This document shows, one piece after another, positions 12,422 through 26,396 of a DNA stretch of 64,000 bases. The DNA is from Rhopalosiphum padi (Eukaryota; Arthropoda; Insecta; Hemiptera; Aphididae): assembly GCF_020882245.1 (NCBI RefSeq), contig NC_083597.1, positions 45,548,152 through 45,612,151 of the forward strand, given 5' to 3'. Within the stretch, counting starts at the first letter, position 1. Each line of letters begins with the position of its first letter. Position numbers and translations under genes: made by a program. The notes under the pieces were generated by a model. It did no database searches. It was not told the DNA's origin and saw only the letters and a program-made list of their open reading frames with translations.

Positions 12422-13914
12422 GTAAGTTATTGTTATCAGATTGATAGATCTCAAAAGTTTAAAGATCAACGATGAAATCAAATATAAATTAGATTTTTTC
12501 ATAGGTACTTATAGCGCATAGTCTATACTTAAAATTATTTATTTTAATTTAATTCATATTACCTATCAGCTATCTACTGATGATTGATAGGTTTAAAAAT
12601 TTCAAATTAAAACTATCTTAAGTTAACATTTAACTTGGCTAATATCTAACTATAGTAGTTCTAAACTATTTGTATTTAAATAAAGAACGTTTTTTGTTCT
12701 ATGGTCTACGGATTATAAATATATTTGTTCATACCTAAAAATGATGTGTCAATGTAATACATTTACATTAACTTTGGAATTATGTAGACAATTTGCATGT
12801 CCGTTAAAAACGTAGAAAACATACTAAACATAAAACGATGTGGTGACTGATATACTCAAAAATAAATCGTATAACATTTTTTCTTCTACTTATTAATGTG
12901 TCACTATCATCAAAAATAAACTTTATCAAATCCGATCTAAGAAACTTACTAACAAGTAGCGGATGAATGAAGTATCGCGTTTGTGAAAAATTATAAATTA
13001 TAAATTTACATCAAGTGTACGACAAAACCAAACCGCATTAAGTAAATTAATAAATACTTACGTAATGTTACCTTTTTTTTTTCATTGAATTTCTTATTTG
13101 TTTTCTAAATAAATAAAATAAATACAAAAATACATTTAAATTAATTTTTTTTCTTATTTATATATTATATATATTATAATTTACTAATTTAGTGACACGA
13201 GAGAAAAAAAAATTAGATAATTTTTGTCACGTAACGTTAGAAAAACTTGCCACCTCTATTTATATTTATAATATATATTATATATACTTATATAAGAAAA
13301 AATGAATTGTGTTGTTCTTTTTGGTTTTATATTTTTTTGTTCTTGTTAGGTATAACACGCATATATTTTTTTATCGATCTCAAAAAGAAAGCCGGTGATT
13401 ACTCGTAAGACTAGACGAGTGTTTTCTTCACCATTAACATTGCACATAGGTACCATACGTACTGATGAAAGGTTGATAGTACGAGTGTACTTGTGTAAAC
13501 TACCAATTCCAAAGTACTGAGGCGTGTGGAAATGATAAACCGAAATTTTTCTTAACAATTTCTAAACTCTAGTTTCTACATAGTATGATTTTAAAAATCA
13601 TATAGGATAATATGTAAGTTGTATTTTTACTTAATAAATACGATAACTATAGGAATTCTAATAAGCAGTGTTCAGTTAAGTTAACCGTTCGATTTTTCCG
13701 TAATTGATAAATGTGTTCCGTGCAACAATAATTGGCTGCAGTAAAATATATAGAATCCACTTATCGGACTAAAAGCAAAAAATTATTAACTTACATATGG
13801 TTAGAAAAAAGAATAATAAACAAATATTAAAAATCGATTTGATAAATGATTTATTGTCTTTGTTTTTGGTTTTGTAACGTATACAGTTTCAAATTTACAA
13901 TAATAAGTACTTAT

Positions 13915-13918
<4 letters not shown>
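12422..13918. other. A+T-rich stretch without a supported gene
   Basis: A+T-rich. A patch at 13370-13560 is less A+T-rich and gives a 70-codon minus-strand frame, but it has no recognisable motif or clear splice context. I regard it as chance. Confidence 0.5.

Positions 13919-13953
<35 letters not shown>
13919..13953. repeat. (AC)n microsatellite
   Basis: About 17 uninterrupted AC units, directly before a CpG-rich block. Confidence 0.96.
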
Positions 13954-13958
<5 letters not shown>

Positions 13959-13974
13959 AAAGTTGAAAAATCGG

Positions 13975-14420
13975 ACTGAGGCTTTTTATCGGTCGCTCAT
14001 CCGTTCGTTATTACACTCGTACAGCGCGCGACGAGACCGCATAAAAGAAAATATATCGTTTAATCGCGGAAAGGCGGAATAACCTACGCGCGGCGTGTCG
14101 CACTACCGCAGCACACTTTCCACCCCGAACATCGGCCCGACGACGTTTAGCCAATTCCACCCAAACGTATATGCCCGCAATAAGTAATAGTAATACGCTT
14201 TGGAAATGGTCCTATTTTCTCATGTCCTCTAACCATAAAACATGGAAGGTCCCTTTAGACCAGCACGTCGTGCGTGGGAAATTATTTAATATGTTCTGTG
14301 TTTTTGCTGCGAAAGTCCGAGCCAAGAGTCCGAGTCGGTTTGAGGGGGGGGGGGGCACGCGGCCGCTATAGCTTCTCCGAAGCCCGTCCGGCCGTCAGCC
14401 TAAAGTTTCGCCCGTGTATG
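13975..14420. promoter_or_regulatory. CpG-rich block, possible promoter/5' exon region
   Basis: An abrupt rise in G+C and CpG (GCGCGCGACGAGACCGC, CTACGCGCGGCGTGTCGC) within A+T-rich DNA, containing a 12-G run at 14344-14355 and a NotI-type GCGGCCGC. Several frames are open only because stops are rare here. CpG-rich, unmethylated-looking islands of this kind in an A+T-rich insect genome often mark promoters or 5' exons. There is no clear TATA/initiator pair or start codon with coding sequence to decide direction. Confidence 0.35.
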
Positions 14421-17300
14421 AATATATATATATGTATACATGCGCACCACATATTGCTACGTGTTATATATTATGAAAAACGTAGCTATATTATGTGTTT
14501 TGGGCGACGTTTTAGTATTTTTATTTAAAAATCAATGACTGCGAAAACATAATATTGTTTATTAACAGTGGCTAATTATAATTTACATAGTTATGTGTAA
14601 ATAGTAAATACGCAAAAGTTATAGTGTTTAAATATTTGAATGGGACACGACTATAATAATATATTATATTATAATCATCGGTGGAGGCCGACGACCAAGT
14701 AGGTTTTAGAGTGATGTTTCACGATTGCGAGTATAACTTTAATTCACACGATTCCGCACAAAATGACTCGGCGACGTTACTAGTAAATTTTAATTTAAAA
14801 ATAGTTTTGGACATCAATTCCATTTTTATTATTATTATTATTATTATTTGTATTTTTATTTTTATTCGGTGCTCGAATCAAGGGAAAAATTATGATCAAT
14901 ATTAATAATTATCATAATATTCGTTTAGGTACTTTATTATTATTATTTTATATTATATTATCTATTTATTTTAACTGATTTGTTTTTATTTTTAATACAA
15001 TCAAATAATAAAACAAATAATAATAATTATTATTTTTTCTGAGGTACCTATATATAAATAAAAATCAAACTACCATTATTCACTTTTATCTTAAATTATT
15101 CGTCAATATTAAAGGAAAAAATTGTAATCAACTATCATAATTATTATGTTTATATACTTTAAAGTTTATTATTAATATTTGTTTTTTATTGTTTGAATTA
15201 ATTTATTTTCATTTATAATGTAACAAAATCTAAAAATAAAAATAATCGAATTATTTTATTTTTATTTTACCATAGCTGGTAACGAAGCGTGCAAAATGAA
15301 TGCGGAATAGTGCTAAGATCGAGAAAAAATCAAAAAAATCTTTTGAATGAGCAAAATTTTCGGAATTCCGTAGATAAAAAACTGTACTGGGCAGAATCGT
15401 GTGTCACTTCTATTTATAGTATACTTTCAATGATATAAAGTGAGATAACCGGGATGATAAAAAAAAAAAAAACTTTTACGACTCCCGACATCAATAATTT
15501 TATTATTGCTTTCGACGGTCTTACCATGCGAATTATACCGATTTATAGTATCAAACTACGATAGTGTGTAGTATTATCTTTATATTGGTAATTTTAAACC
15601 GAATATTCTCGATCGTCGGGAACAAATATTTATAGAATTTTAGCGTGTTTGTCTCAAAAATAAACGATTCCTTTGATGATTTTACGTCCTTAGATTAAGT
15701 AACTAATACAATTAACAGAAAATGGTGACATTTGACAAGTTCACTTCATACGTTTGCAATTTTCATGTTATATAGTATACTATTATAAGACGATGAATGG
15801 ATTACGCTACTCGAATTACCTTATAGTATAATATTATACCTACTAAACGCGAAACCATTACATAATTAAACAGTAACGTAAATCCGTTGAAATATCGTCT
15901 GAAATATCTTCTGAAACTTCGTCAATGCCTTGTTGTTTCGACGGTAAAATTATACTTATATTTTACTATATTTTATGCAACGCCTATTCGCTTTAGTTAA
16001 GAACGAATAATTAATTATTTAATTTTTAAAACGATTGATTTCAAAGTCTACAATGCAGGACGATCCATCTAACTTAACTCAAGTACATTTAGATCGTGTT
16101 CCACATGCGCTATAATTTAAAATGAATATTGAAGTTTTTTATTTTTTATTTTTAAGGCCGTACGTTTCAAATTTTAAGAGTGGAAATTATGAATTCAGAC
16201 CAATTATATGTCAAAATATTTCAAAATACAGTCTTGTGACTCACAGAAGTAAGGATGAGTACACGAAAATATTTTTTCTTCTGGCTAAACAAATTTGTTT
16301 AATTTGTTTTACTTTAAGGTATTTGTATATATTTTTTAAATTTATTTCTAACATTTTAATTGGATTGCTAATGCATAGAGGGGATTAAGCCACAAAGTAC
16401 CACTTTTCCCCATTTCTGGCTCTTGATTTTCCGAAATATTCTGCCCACGACACGTCAACAATATACAAAATTGGGTCATAATGTGACATAAAAAAAAATA
16501 GTTTCGGTACGTTATATTAACAGTATACTGCTGCAGGACTGGACGTTAACTGCTCTATTTCGAAACTATATTTGCTTTTCGCCATTTTGTCTATATAATA
16601 TGCAATCAAACGTTTTGTTCTCGTGTGTGTACTTAAACGCAAACACACGTGAGTAGAATTCGTGAATATATTATTTTGTTACCAAGGGTGTGCGACCGTA
16701 ATTGCATTCAGCGTTTTTCGAACAGACCACAATGGTGATATTCGATGAGTGACGGTAAAACTATACCTGGCGATTATTTCATCGAAAAAAACATTTATTG
16801 TCTCAAAATCTATTAACGTTTTTGAAAAAAAAGTTTGAACATATTTTCTAGTCTGAGTAAAACAGGACTTTTTTTTAAATTTTTATATTTTCAATATTTT
16901 TATCGTTAAAATCTAGAGAAAATAATCAACCTGTATAAGTAGATACCTATACTCTTTTAGTTTGATATACAATACTGGGGTATTAATAATGGGTACTGGT
17001 ATAGTATTATGTACATCGCGGGTAGGTAGGTTTACATTACAATATAATAATTCGATCGGTCGGTAAAATATTAAACGGCACCTTAATGTCCACCTGATAT
17101 TTTCCCCCGAATATTATAATACGAAACCCCCTTATCTGCATTTATATAATATTATATAGACTGATCACTGATGGTCGGCGGATTTCCATCGGACACTATG
17201 CGATTTACGGTCAGCTTATTATATACGGGATCGCTTAATAAAGTCTAAGGAAGCGATATTGTGCGTGTTCTCCATTTACTATACATAATAATATATAGCA
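14421..17300. other. Mixed stretch with simple repeats and small CpG patches, no supported gene
   Basis: Contains an (ATT)n tract near 14826-14850 and weak CpG patches around 14680-14790, 15290-15420, 16620-16760 and 17030-17260. The 88-codon frame at 16122-16388 is rich in F, I, Y and K, as expected from A+T-rich noncoding DNA, and is not called. An AGGTACCT palindrome occurs at 15042-15049. Confidence 0.45.
14826..14850. repeat. (ATT)n microsatellite
   Basis: About eight ATT units read directly from the sequence. Confidence 0.9.
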
Positions 17301-20300
17301 TATACCCGTGCGAAAAAATAAGATAATATTTTATTTTATGATGGTATATGTGTGCTTTCTATAATGTGAAAAAGGTATTTTGACGTCGCGTTTTAAAGTA
17401 GATTTTTGATTTAATATATTATACATAATATATTTAAATGTATATGTATCATTATCTTATGTGAACTTGAGTGTGCAATATCATTATGATGTATCACTTT
17501 GGTGTTTTCTTTGTTTGCAATGAAACGATGAGAGAAATAACTATTGCATAACATTTAATATACGTTTGATGATAAATAGTTTTTGCGCGTTTAATGTAAA
17601 TACATGAACAGTTTTTTTTTTATGATTTACAGCTTATTTATTCTGATTGAATTAAATTGTTATTAAACTACGAAAACAAAATATATTAGGTACCTACGTA
17701 ATAATACGTATAGTAAACGAATTTAAACTGATGTTTTATCATATTTTCGTTTTTATCATCAATCATTCTTTACTTAGCTATTTTAATTTAAAACAAATTG
17801 ATCTATCAGATGCATGATGAAAAGTCGAAATATATTTAACCTATGTTTTGGTATATACTATTAGTGTACTTATTTAAATATTTTAGTTTATTTCGTTAAA
17901 AAAAATTCTATTAATGATACAATAATGGGCCTTCTATCAGAAACATGAAACGTTCTATGTAATGCATCGAAAGTATGAAAACAACGTTCTACTCAAATGC
18001 GATAAATTGTGTTCAAAATGTTAAAGAATGAACACTAAGCCGTTATTATGACGAGTGATTAAAAATAAAAATCTTGCTCCTATATTTTTTTTTTGTGTTT
18101 TATACGAAATTATTTTCTTTTTCAATTTCGCCGATTTAGTAAAAAAAAAAGTTTATTCTGTGTGTTGTATTTTTTTCAGCACATTGAACAATTTATAATT
18201 TGGCTGTATTTTTTTCGGAGGGGGGTTTCTTAAAAATATCAAAGAAAAAAATATATATTGCCAAAGGATTTTATAAAAACACTCCAGCGTTCCTATTTAT
18301 TATTTTTTTTTTTACTTGCTCAGCTATATGAGAAATTTAATATGTTTAATAAATAAATATTTTCACCTTGTTTTTTTCATCTAAAAATACTTGATGCTAG
18401 ATGAGGTGGACTTGTAACTGTAAAATTGCACAGAATATTAAAGCACAAGTGTTCAGCAAGATTTTAAGAAGAAAACAAAAATTAACATTTTTAAACTTTT
18501 TTTATGTAAATACAAATAATCTTAGATTGCATTGATAATTATTTGTAAATATACCTAATAATACTTCCCTATTAATTTATGCTTTTTTAAATATTCAATG
18601 TAACTTCCATAGTGATTATGGTGTTTAACTGTGGTGAGACTGTGATTATTATTAATAATTTGTTATTTGGTATACCAACAAACGTAAAACAAAATAATGT
18701 GGATTCTTTTAACCCGACAACATTTTTTGTTTGTTTTATAATGATCTAATAAATAATAATGTACCTATATTATACTCACGTTTTAATATTCCGATAGTGA
18801 CTGTGATGATGCAATTTAGGTATATTTATTATTAAATCACAATTCAACTCTACAGATGAAATAAGACTACTCATAATCTACGCATGCCCAGTGTACGCTC
18901 CCTTCCCCTTTAAAAATGAACTAAATTAAGCTGTGGAGGTGAATCTGCTCTATAGTAAGTGTCGAGTATGTATTACGAAATTGAGTAGATCATTTAAATG
19001 GATGTTAAATTTGAATCAGATTATAAATCATTGCATTTAAAAAAACATTTCTGAACATAGGCAGCCCGTTAGCTTGTATTTCTAAGGATATTTTTTTATA
19101 TATTTATATTGCTATTATTATATTATTTGTTTATAAATAATACGGTAGGTTGAACTAATATTCGTCAACATTAAATCATGTACATTATTATATTACTATA
19201 TACATATATCTGTTATTATAGTTTAATATAATTCAATACAGACTACGTAGAATGGTTTGGACAGAATAATAGTATGAACAATAAATAATTAATTTAAATA
19301 TTTTGAAAATATCATTGAGTATTATAAATAATAAATAAACATAGTAGTTAACATTTATAAGTTATATTGCAATAATATACTTTGACTTAAAAAAACATTA
19401 TTTTTCATTTAATGTATAATATTATCATTGAGTTGTTGAATCTCGTATTTAATTTTGCGACTTTCTTTGTTGCTTAGTTGTTGTAATTAATTTATACTTA
19501 ATAGTGAATTAGTATAAAAGTGTTTAATGGGCATAAAAAAAAAAATTGATAATATTATTCACTATTGTACTACGTTACTACATATTATACTGGCTACACT
19601 TTTATTTATTTAAGGTTTATAGATTTTCCAATTATAATATAATATATAGCAATATAATTAAAAATCTTCCATATAACCTTAAAATTCACTATCATTGTCT
19701 TAATAAAATTCATATAATTATATTTTATTACTCTTTTTGAACAACGCTTTAATGGTCGTGTGATGTGAATCTGCTATCGTCAGATGCATAATATCCACGA
19801 AACGAATGCTCCACATAAGCTATAATTTAATTGTAAATAAAAACATAGCGAAAAAGATAAATCGCATTTAAGTATCGTTTATTGTATATTTTTCAAAAGG
19901 AAAAAAAAACAATTCCTTTATTTATTTAAAATGTATGTTTTGGTTCAAAAGAAGTATTGGTTGTTATGTATTTTTATGTAAATAGTATTGGATTTATAAG
20001 GAAAGATACACAAAAAAATTATTTATATTAGAATGAAATACTGGCATACAATGTTTTTTTATTCTAAATATTCTAAATCATCATGTTAGCGTATAATTTA
20101 CACACTTTTAAATAGTCCAACACAGGCGGTCGCTATATAGGTATAAGTTTTTTATTGGTATTAACAAAATAAGTTCTTCGTAATATTTATCAATTTACGT
20201 TTATTATAATATATTGTATACGAAATATTATATAACACGTGCAATGTTAAGTTTATCGCGAAGTTTTTTGTGTTGCACTTAAAACATTGTTTTATTGTAC

Positions 20301-20639
20301 ATACATATGACAAATATATTTCGTAAGTATTCGAATGTATTTTTCTCGCAATAATGTTGTACATAAAATATCAAAAAGTTTTCGTCATGATAAATGACGA
20401 TCATAAAACTCGACGCTTTAAAACTTATGATTTTATGTTGGACTCGACACAATTTATAAAATGTATTACCATATATATACATGGATAGATATTATTTATA
20501 TCCCAATAGAAAATGTTTTTTAAACGTTTATTTTTTACCTCCTTCATTTAGATTACGTATATTTTTATTTATGTTTTAATTACTTATGAAGATTAATAAA
20601 CGAGAAAAGTCGTTAAAAAAATAATCAAAATGATTGTGC
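17301..20639. other. A+T-rich stretch without a supported gene
   Basis: A+T-rich DNA with T runs (for example near 18085 and 18300) and one AGGTACCT at 17688-17695. No frames of interest and no element ends recognised. Confidence 0.55.
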
Positions 20640-21070
20640 CGCTATGCGAAACAAATTTGTGAAAAGATTTAGAGACGTTGTCACCTTTGAACTCTTATGA
20701 TTATGGTATACTAAATAATGTGTGCCGACACAATGCTTTGTGGATAATACGCGCAAACCGATATTGTCGAGGTGGAATTCTACCATCATCATCGTAGTTA
20801 CTCGTTTGTGTCATGTGCACGCGTATACGATTCATCGGGAAAATTATTAGACGATGGGTTGGTTAAATCCTAGCCATTTCGACGGTTACCGTGAGATGTC
20901 AAGACGCGTTGTTTATGTACTAAATTTATAGTTGAGAAACTAATTTATGCAGACGATGTGCTTTTATTATATTATTTACTGGTTCCACGCTGTCACGTAT
21001 GGAGACCTGTTGAAATGGGATGAGCTGCGGCTGAACTCGTTTGATTGTAAAACGCTGCTTTGAATATTTT
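20640..21070. promoter_or_regulatory. moderately CpG-rich block, function unknown
   Basis: Base composition rises to near-balanced, with scattered CpGs (GTGCACGCGTATACG, AAGACGCGTTG). There is no continuous frame on either strand. It could be a regulatory element or an old insertion. A YADDVLL-like reading at 20946-20966 was considered and rejected as evidence of a reverse transcriptase. Confidence 0.22.
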
Positions 21071-22359
21071 TATTCAATAAATAAAATCTGCATACATAAT
21101 ACAGAATAAAGATTACAGTATTGTAATATTATTTAATATGGTATCATGCTTGAACTCTTGAAATTGTTTAGATAGTTTTTACAAATGCCATAACATTTAT
21201 TTGGATAACATGATATATTATATTAAATAAACGTATTACACAATAATTGATCAAAATATAAGTCACGTGTAACTGTGTAAATGTAATACTTAAATAGTTT
21301 CTGCAACGATAAAATGTTACACGTGGCTTGTAATTAACATCAAACGTTTCGCTTATTATTAAAACAGACAATTCGGTTTGTGAATTTAATTTGAAGATTG
21401 TTCTGTTTTTACTCACGTACATTAATATATCGAACTTAAGATAATATGATATAAGCATGCACTATGGTGTAGAGAAATTTGATTAATATCACAATTTCAA
21501 ATATATGTTTTTAGAAACAAATTGTCATTGGTAGTCTGTATCATTTAAAGTTTCAATATTTTGGACGGATTAAAATGTGATTAGAGGGTCGAGGAGGACA
21601 AATAGCTGTAATTACCACATGTTATATCGCGTGCATTTGAAATTCTGTGTTTTATATTAGGGGTTTGCGTGAATACGAGCTTAGTCATTTGGAATTATAC
21701 GAATTGATCTTCGAATAAGATAGAAATGGAAGTGACATTTCTAATCAAATAAATTTGACGAAAATATAGAATATTTATTAACTTAAAATTTAAAATTTAC
21801 AAATAACATAATATCTGAGTTGTACTCTTGTGGTAGATTCAGAGGTTAAAGTGGATACAAAATATATTATTCATGTATTTTTCACGATTTCAGTCAAAGC
21901 CGGTAATATAACGATATACTTAACTACGCAGTACACAGGTTACATTTATAAATAAATAATCAGTAAGAAGTAATCTAAAATATACATAATATATTATACA
22001 CACAATATATATTATACTTAGCAATTTGATAATATTGGACCTAACATATAATTATAAATTAGCATCGATTAAATTTACAAATGGATAAAATATTTTCTTA
22101 TTTAAATATACGTTTTACTTTCAATGGTCTTGTCAGAGTCAGCACTAGTGACTTCTTAGGCATTGGCAAAATAAAATTATTTTTAAATATTTACTATAAA
22201 TTGATTATAATTCCTCAAAGGTCTCTCATGTAAAAAAAATAGAGGTATTAATAATTAATACCAACGTATATTCTCTAAACCAGTATTGTACCACTGTAAT
22301 TCGTAAAATGTACATTCATTTTATGCTAATTTTATCTAAATTTTTCACAATAATATTAT
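21071..22359. other. A+T-rich stretch without a supported gene
   Basis: No exon, RNA gene or element could be supported. The 96-codon minus-strand frame at 21168-21458 has the composition expected of chance. Confidence 0.5.
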
Positions 22360-22480
22360 ACTACTATAATATAACTAGTAAACGGATTTATATGAACGAA
22401 AATCTTCAAAATATTCTTCTAAAATTACTCTAATATGCTACAAAAAATACAGTTAAAATTTAATTGAAAACGTTTTATTT
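22360..22480 (+). repeat. dispersed repeat family 2, fragment F
   Basis: The words TACTCTAATATGCTAC and AAAAATACAGTTAAAATTT match 25340-25385 (ACTCTAATATGATACTAAAAATATA), where they form the left part of a longer repeat. This looks like a truncated copy lying just beside the hAT fossil. Non-coding. Confidence 0.4.
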
Positions 22481-22639
22481 ATAATCATGTGAATATTAAA
22501 TATTAAAAAAAATAGTATTTTGTCTTTTTCACTATGTTTTTCACCAATAACATTCGAATCTTCTACCGATAAAATATTAGCCCACATTAATAAAGATTGA
22601 AAAAAATATTGACTTTATATGACGTTATCTTATTGCGCC

Positions 22640-23110
22640 GGATGATCAAAAGTTGTTTGGTGTGTTTGAACGTCAACCTCCTCTGATTATCTATATTCTA
22701 TAAGTATATTTTTATGTATTGAAAAACTTCGATCAACGTTAGCAGTATTTATCTGTACTTCATGTATGCAATATCATTTGCATTCAGATCTTCAGGTGAT
22801 TCATTATTAATGTTTATTTATCTTTTTAAAATCTTTGAAATTTTCTTCAATATTTTAAAAACAGATTTTTTTTTTAGTACTGTTGTAAGTTTAGGTTTTA
22901 AAATACCTAATTTGTTTTTTTTTTTTTAATGTGGTTTTTACGTTTTTAATTTTGATCATTGCTTTTGATAACAATTAACCTTTTGATTTTAACATTTTTA
23001 TCGTACTTAGAATTATTTTAAAATTCTATTTGATATAAATTAAATTAGCTCTCCAGATTTGATCTTTTATCAAATCTTTGAATTTTTCAATTAAAATAAA
23101 GTTTCATTGT
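22640..23110 (-). pseudogene. decayed hAT transposase, C-terminal dimerisation region (type 1)
   Basis: On the minus strand the fragments line up in the order seen in hAT transposases. First comes a lysine-rich helix region reading KLGILKPKLTTVLKKK then FKILKKISKIL (about 22920-22820). Then SPEDLNANDIAYMKY (about 22800-22755). Then, after a frame break, NVDRSFSIHKNILIEYR (about 22742-22690). The last two correspond to the family's KYAPITS-DVERSFS-YKNIL region, the hATC core that dimerises the transposase. Stops and frame breaks are frequent, so the copy is an old fossil. No terminal inverted repeats or 8-bp duplication could be placed, so the element limits are unknown. It differs clearly from the hAT fossil at 47.5-48.0 kb. 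Confidence 0.6.
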
Positions 23111-25299
23111 TGAACTGAATCTATTTAATAATTTCTAAGTTTGTATTTTTTAACAAAAATATGTACTATGAATAAAATTATGCTTAACCTAACCAATAGT
23201 TATTAATGATAGAAAGTATTGTAGGTAAATTAGCGTAGTTGCATTTTAGTTACATGTGAGATTATCTATGAGATTTACACAGTGATTAAATAAGAAAAGA
23301 AAAAAATAATATTTAAACTTATCTTAATATAGTTGAAAAATGTTTTATGTTAACAAATTTATCATTATAATATATTCTGGCCTATTAAACAGTGTTGTAA
23401 TGTATATTATATCTTATGCAAAATATTGTAAATATTAACAGAAGTATTTAAAATACTTTTTAAGATATAACTATTACTATATTGCAAAATGTTAAGTACT
23501 CAATGAAAACTTAACTAAATTAGGCTACGTATCAGAGAGTTTCGAAGATCATTTTTTTAAAAATATGTTTAGATTTAAAGAGTAATGATGATTGATGATA
23601 ATATAGTAAACAATGATTAAAATCTTATAGACATAGTGTTTAAGATAATTTCAAGAAAAATTGAATTACAATATCTTAAGGATAATGTCAATATCGTTTT
23701 AATCCTATAAATAAGAGGTTTATCTTTGTAATCGAAACCTTAATATCAATAGTAATAATCATAAAAAAATATTCATTATATATAATTTGATTCACCCTTC
23801 TAAGAGCTACTAACTGTTAAACCACTATTTATTTTAGACTTTTAGTATTAATGAATCATTATTATTAATCCCAAAAAGCAATTTAATTTGTAACGAATAT
23901 TTTAGTGTTAGGTACTTATTAATTTTAAAAATAAATAGTAAAATTAAAATGTATGTTTTTTTATTATTATTAATTATGATTTATTGACTATCGATTTATT
24001 TACTATTGACTGGTGGTCAGGTGGATAATACATTAACGTATTAATTAACCCATTGGTTATTAGTTATTACCTATTTTATATTTACCTATTAAACATAATC
24101 AATTTTTCTTTATTTTTTTAAACTATATAGTATATTATAAAATATATATAACTATTATTATTAACTTGTTATTTTTGATTGACAATAATTGTATTGTATA
24201 TGTATACAATTATAATCGAAGTCTGACATAAAAATAATTGTACTTATTTTAAATAGTATATTTTTTATTTTAATTTAATATATTAAATCTTTACAAAGAA
24301 AATAGTTTGTTTTTAAATGTATCTGTACCTGTATATAATACTAATACTAATTGAAAGTATCTGATTACAACACTGATGCTAGAAAAATAACAACAAAGAC
24401 CACGCAAATATCCATTTACTTTTTTTTATGAATTATGAATAAAATGCTCCATTGGATAATTACTTTTTACTGGTTAGCTCTAAATTATGTTTTAAATAAT
24501 TTATCTCGTGTAAATATAAATAATTGGTACTTTGAAATTGTAAAATTTAATTGATATATTGTACACCAATCATTTTTTTAATAGTTTTCAAACATTCAAG
24601 ACACAAATAAGATTTATTTATATGTTTTTTTATTTGCTTACATAATATATTTAATAATATAATTATTTAGATGTATAAAATAAGAATATATTAGAATTAT
24701 AGTATGACTTATTTAAATACATATACATTTATATGTTATAATCATATAGTTAGTTTACGGTAAACCGTATTGTTAATTATTTATAACTCTAATAATCTTA
24801 AAAAAAAACAATAATTGACCTACCCAAATAGTTCATAGTAAATCAATCATAATACGTTACTTTATTACAATATTATTATATCTTTGTATAGTAATAAACA
24901 TAAAGTTTTTAACGATTGAATATATTTTTTTTAATAAAAGTATTTTTTTTTTGCGAAAAAACCAAATTGTTTAAAATATATATTAAGAATCTAATACTCA
25001 ATGTCGTAAAATAATAAACTTTAATAAGAGCTGAAGTTTTTGGAGTCTTATAAACTTTAAATGGCTAATTGGGTCTGTATAAAGTGTATAATATATATCA
25101 ACTTAAATACTCAATAATGTTGTTTTAAAACTCAGAGCAGTAGTAACAGCTTTTTGCACTTAATGATTCTTACTCAAACGCTTCTCAGTTTAAAATAATG
25201 TATAATAATCATTCTAAAATTTAAAAATAATTTCGTAAAATTAAAAAATAAGTCATCAACCGAGCTATTGTGTAATTTTAAAATAAACGCATGGCTGTA
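23111..25299. other. A+T-rich stretch without a supported gene
   Basis: Very A+T-rich; no supported features. Confidence 0.55.
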
Positions 25300-26030
25300 C
25301 AGTAGAGCTATTAGTTTTGATCAAAATATAATCTTGAAATACTCTAATATGATACTAAAAATATAATTACTAAAATAAATTTCAAAACAAAAATATGGTC
25401 AAGAAGGTACTGGTCTACTATACGCAGTTGGCATTCAGTGAATCACTGTGATAGATCTGTTAAATTTTAGTTCAATAATATATTATTATTGTATACGAAG
25501 AACGTTCCTAAGTGGATACCGTTTATCAGCCTTTATTAACTATATTTAATGTTATATTTTCAGACATTGCTACTAAAGTAATTTATTTTACTATTAGAAG
25601 TAAAGCAGGTTGAAATAATTTTTTTCAAAAATAAAGCATTTGAAAATGTCATTGTGTGTATAAAATATAATAATATACATAAACATTTTATGTCTCCACG
25701 AATAATGTTTTTGAACAAAATAATGAATATCGTTATTCACAGTTGAAAAAAGTAATTTTGTAAAAATTTAACTTACAATGTCTATGAAAAAAATATACTC
25801 ATATGTATTTTAGATTCACTATAAAATACTTGTCAAGAATTTTGGACTATATTTTCAAGCCTTAGTTATAATAATGAATGTTTTATTCATTTTCAATTGA
25901 GAAACGAATTTTGTTAAAATTTGAAACTCAAATGCTTATAAGAATAAATTTTAGGTACCTATATATTTTAAATATTTTTATATAGTTATAAGAACTTCTT
26001 AAGTGGGTATCATTTTGATAGGGAAAATAA
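25300..26030 (+). repeat. dispersed repeat family 2, copy E
   Basis: Shares ordered landmarks with 57000-57560. These are AAGAAGGTACTG against AAGTGGGTACCG, then GTTAAATTTTAGTTCAAT, then GTATACGAAGAACG, and further on GAATTTTGTTAAAATT followed by CAAATGCTTATAA (25907-25940). The ACGAA(A/G)AACG word is one I associate with abundant aphid repeats; this is recollection, not a search result. No coding frame, so its class is unknown. Confidence 0.55.
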
Positions 26031-26396
26031 TTTTTATCAACATTAAGAGAAATTAAACTAAAAAAAATTAAATTTAGTAATATCTATAGTTCGTAATATA
26101 TAGTGGAATTTTTGGCAAGTGAATAGAAAATAAAAATGAAAAATCGAATTGCATCCTTAAGTCCTTAACAAAAACTGTACATAAAATCCATCATTACTTA
26201 TTTAGCTAAAATCTTTAAAGAATACAAATCTAAAGGACTGGTTTACAGGTGTTTGTTAATCTACATTTCAACCAAAACGATAGCTAGTTCGTTCGTCAGT
26301 CGTCATCGGCAATGTGGTTGTGGTCTGAATGAATGGAATACGAGTGTTTCAAATAGTTTGTGGATAAATGGGGTAGAATGGCCATTGGGGCTATAG
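26031..26396. other. Transitional stretch, no supported gene
   Basis: Becomes less A+T-rich from about 26270 (TTCGTTCGTCAGTCGTCATCGGC) towards the ORF at 26397. No splice-flanked exon was recognised. Confidence 0.4.

Noticed and set aside
16122..16388. 88-codon ORF, + strand
   Set aside because: Rich in F, I, Y, K and N as expected for translated A+T-rich noncoding DNA; no motif, no splice or start context.
20946..20966. YADDVLL-like reading suggestive of a reverse transcriptase active site
   Set aside because: The flanking translation shows none of the other RT blocks on either side, and a four-residue match is expected by chance at about this frequency in six frames of 64 kb.
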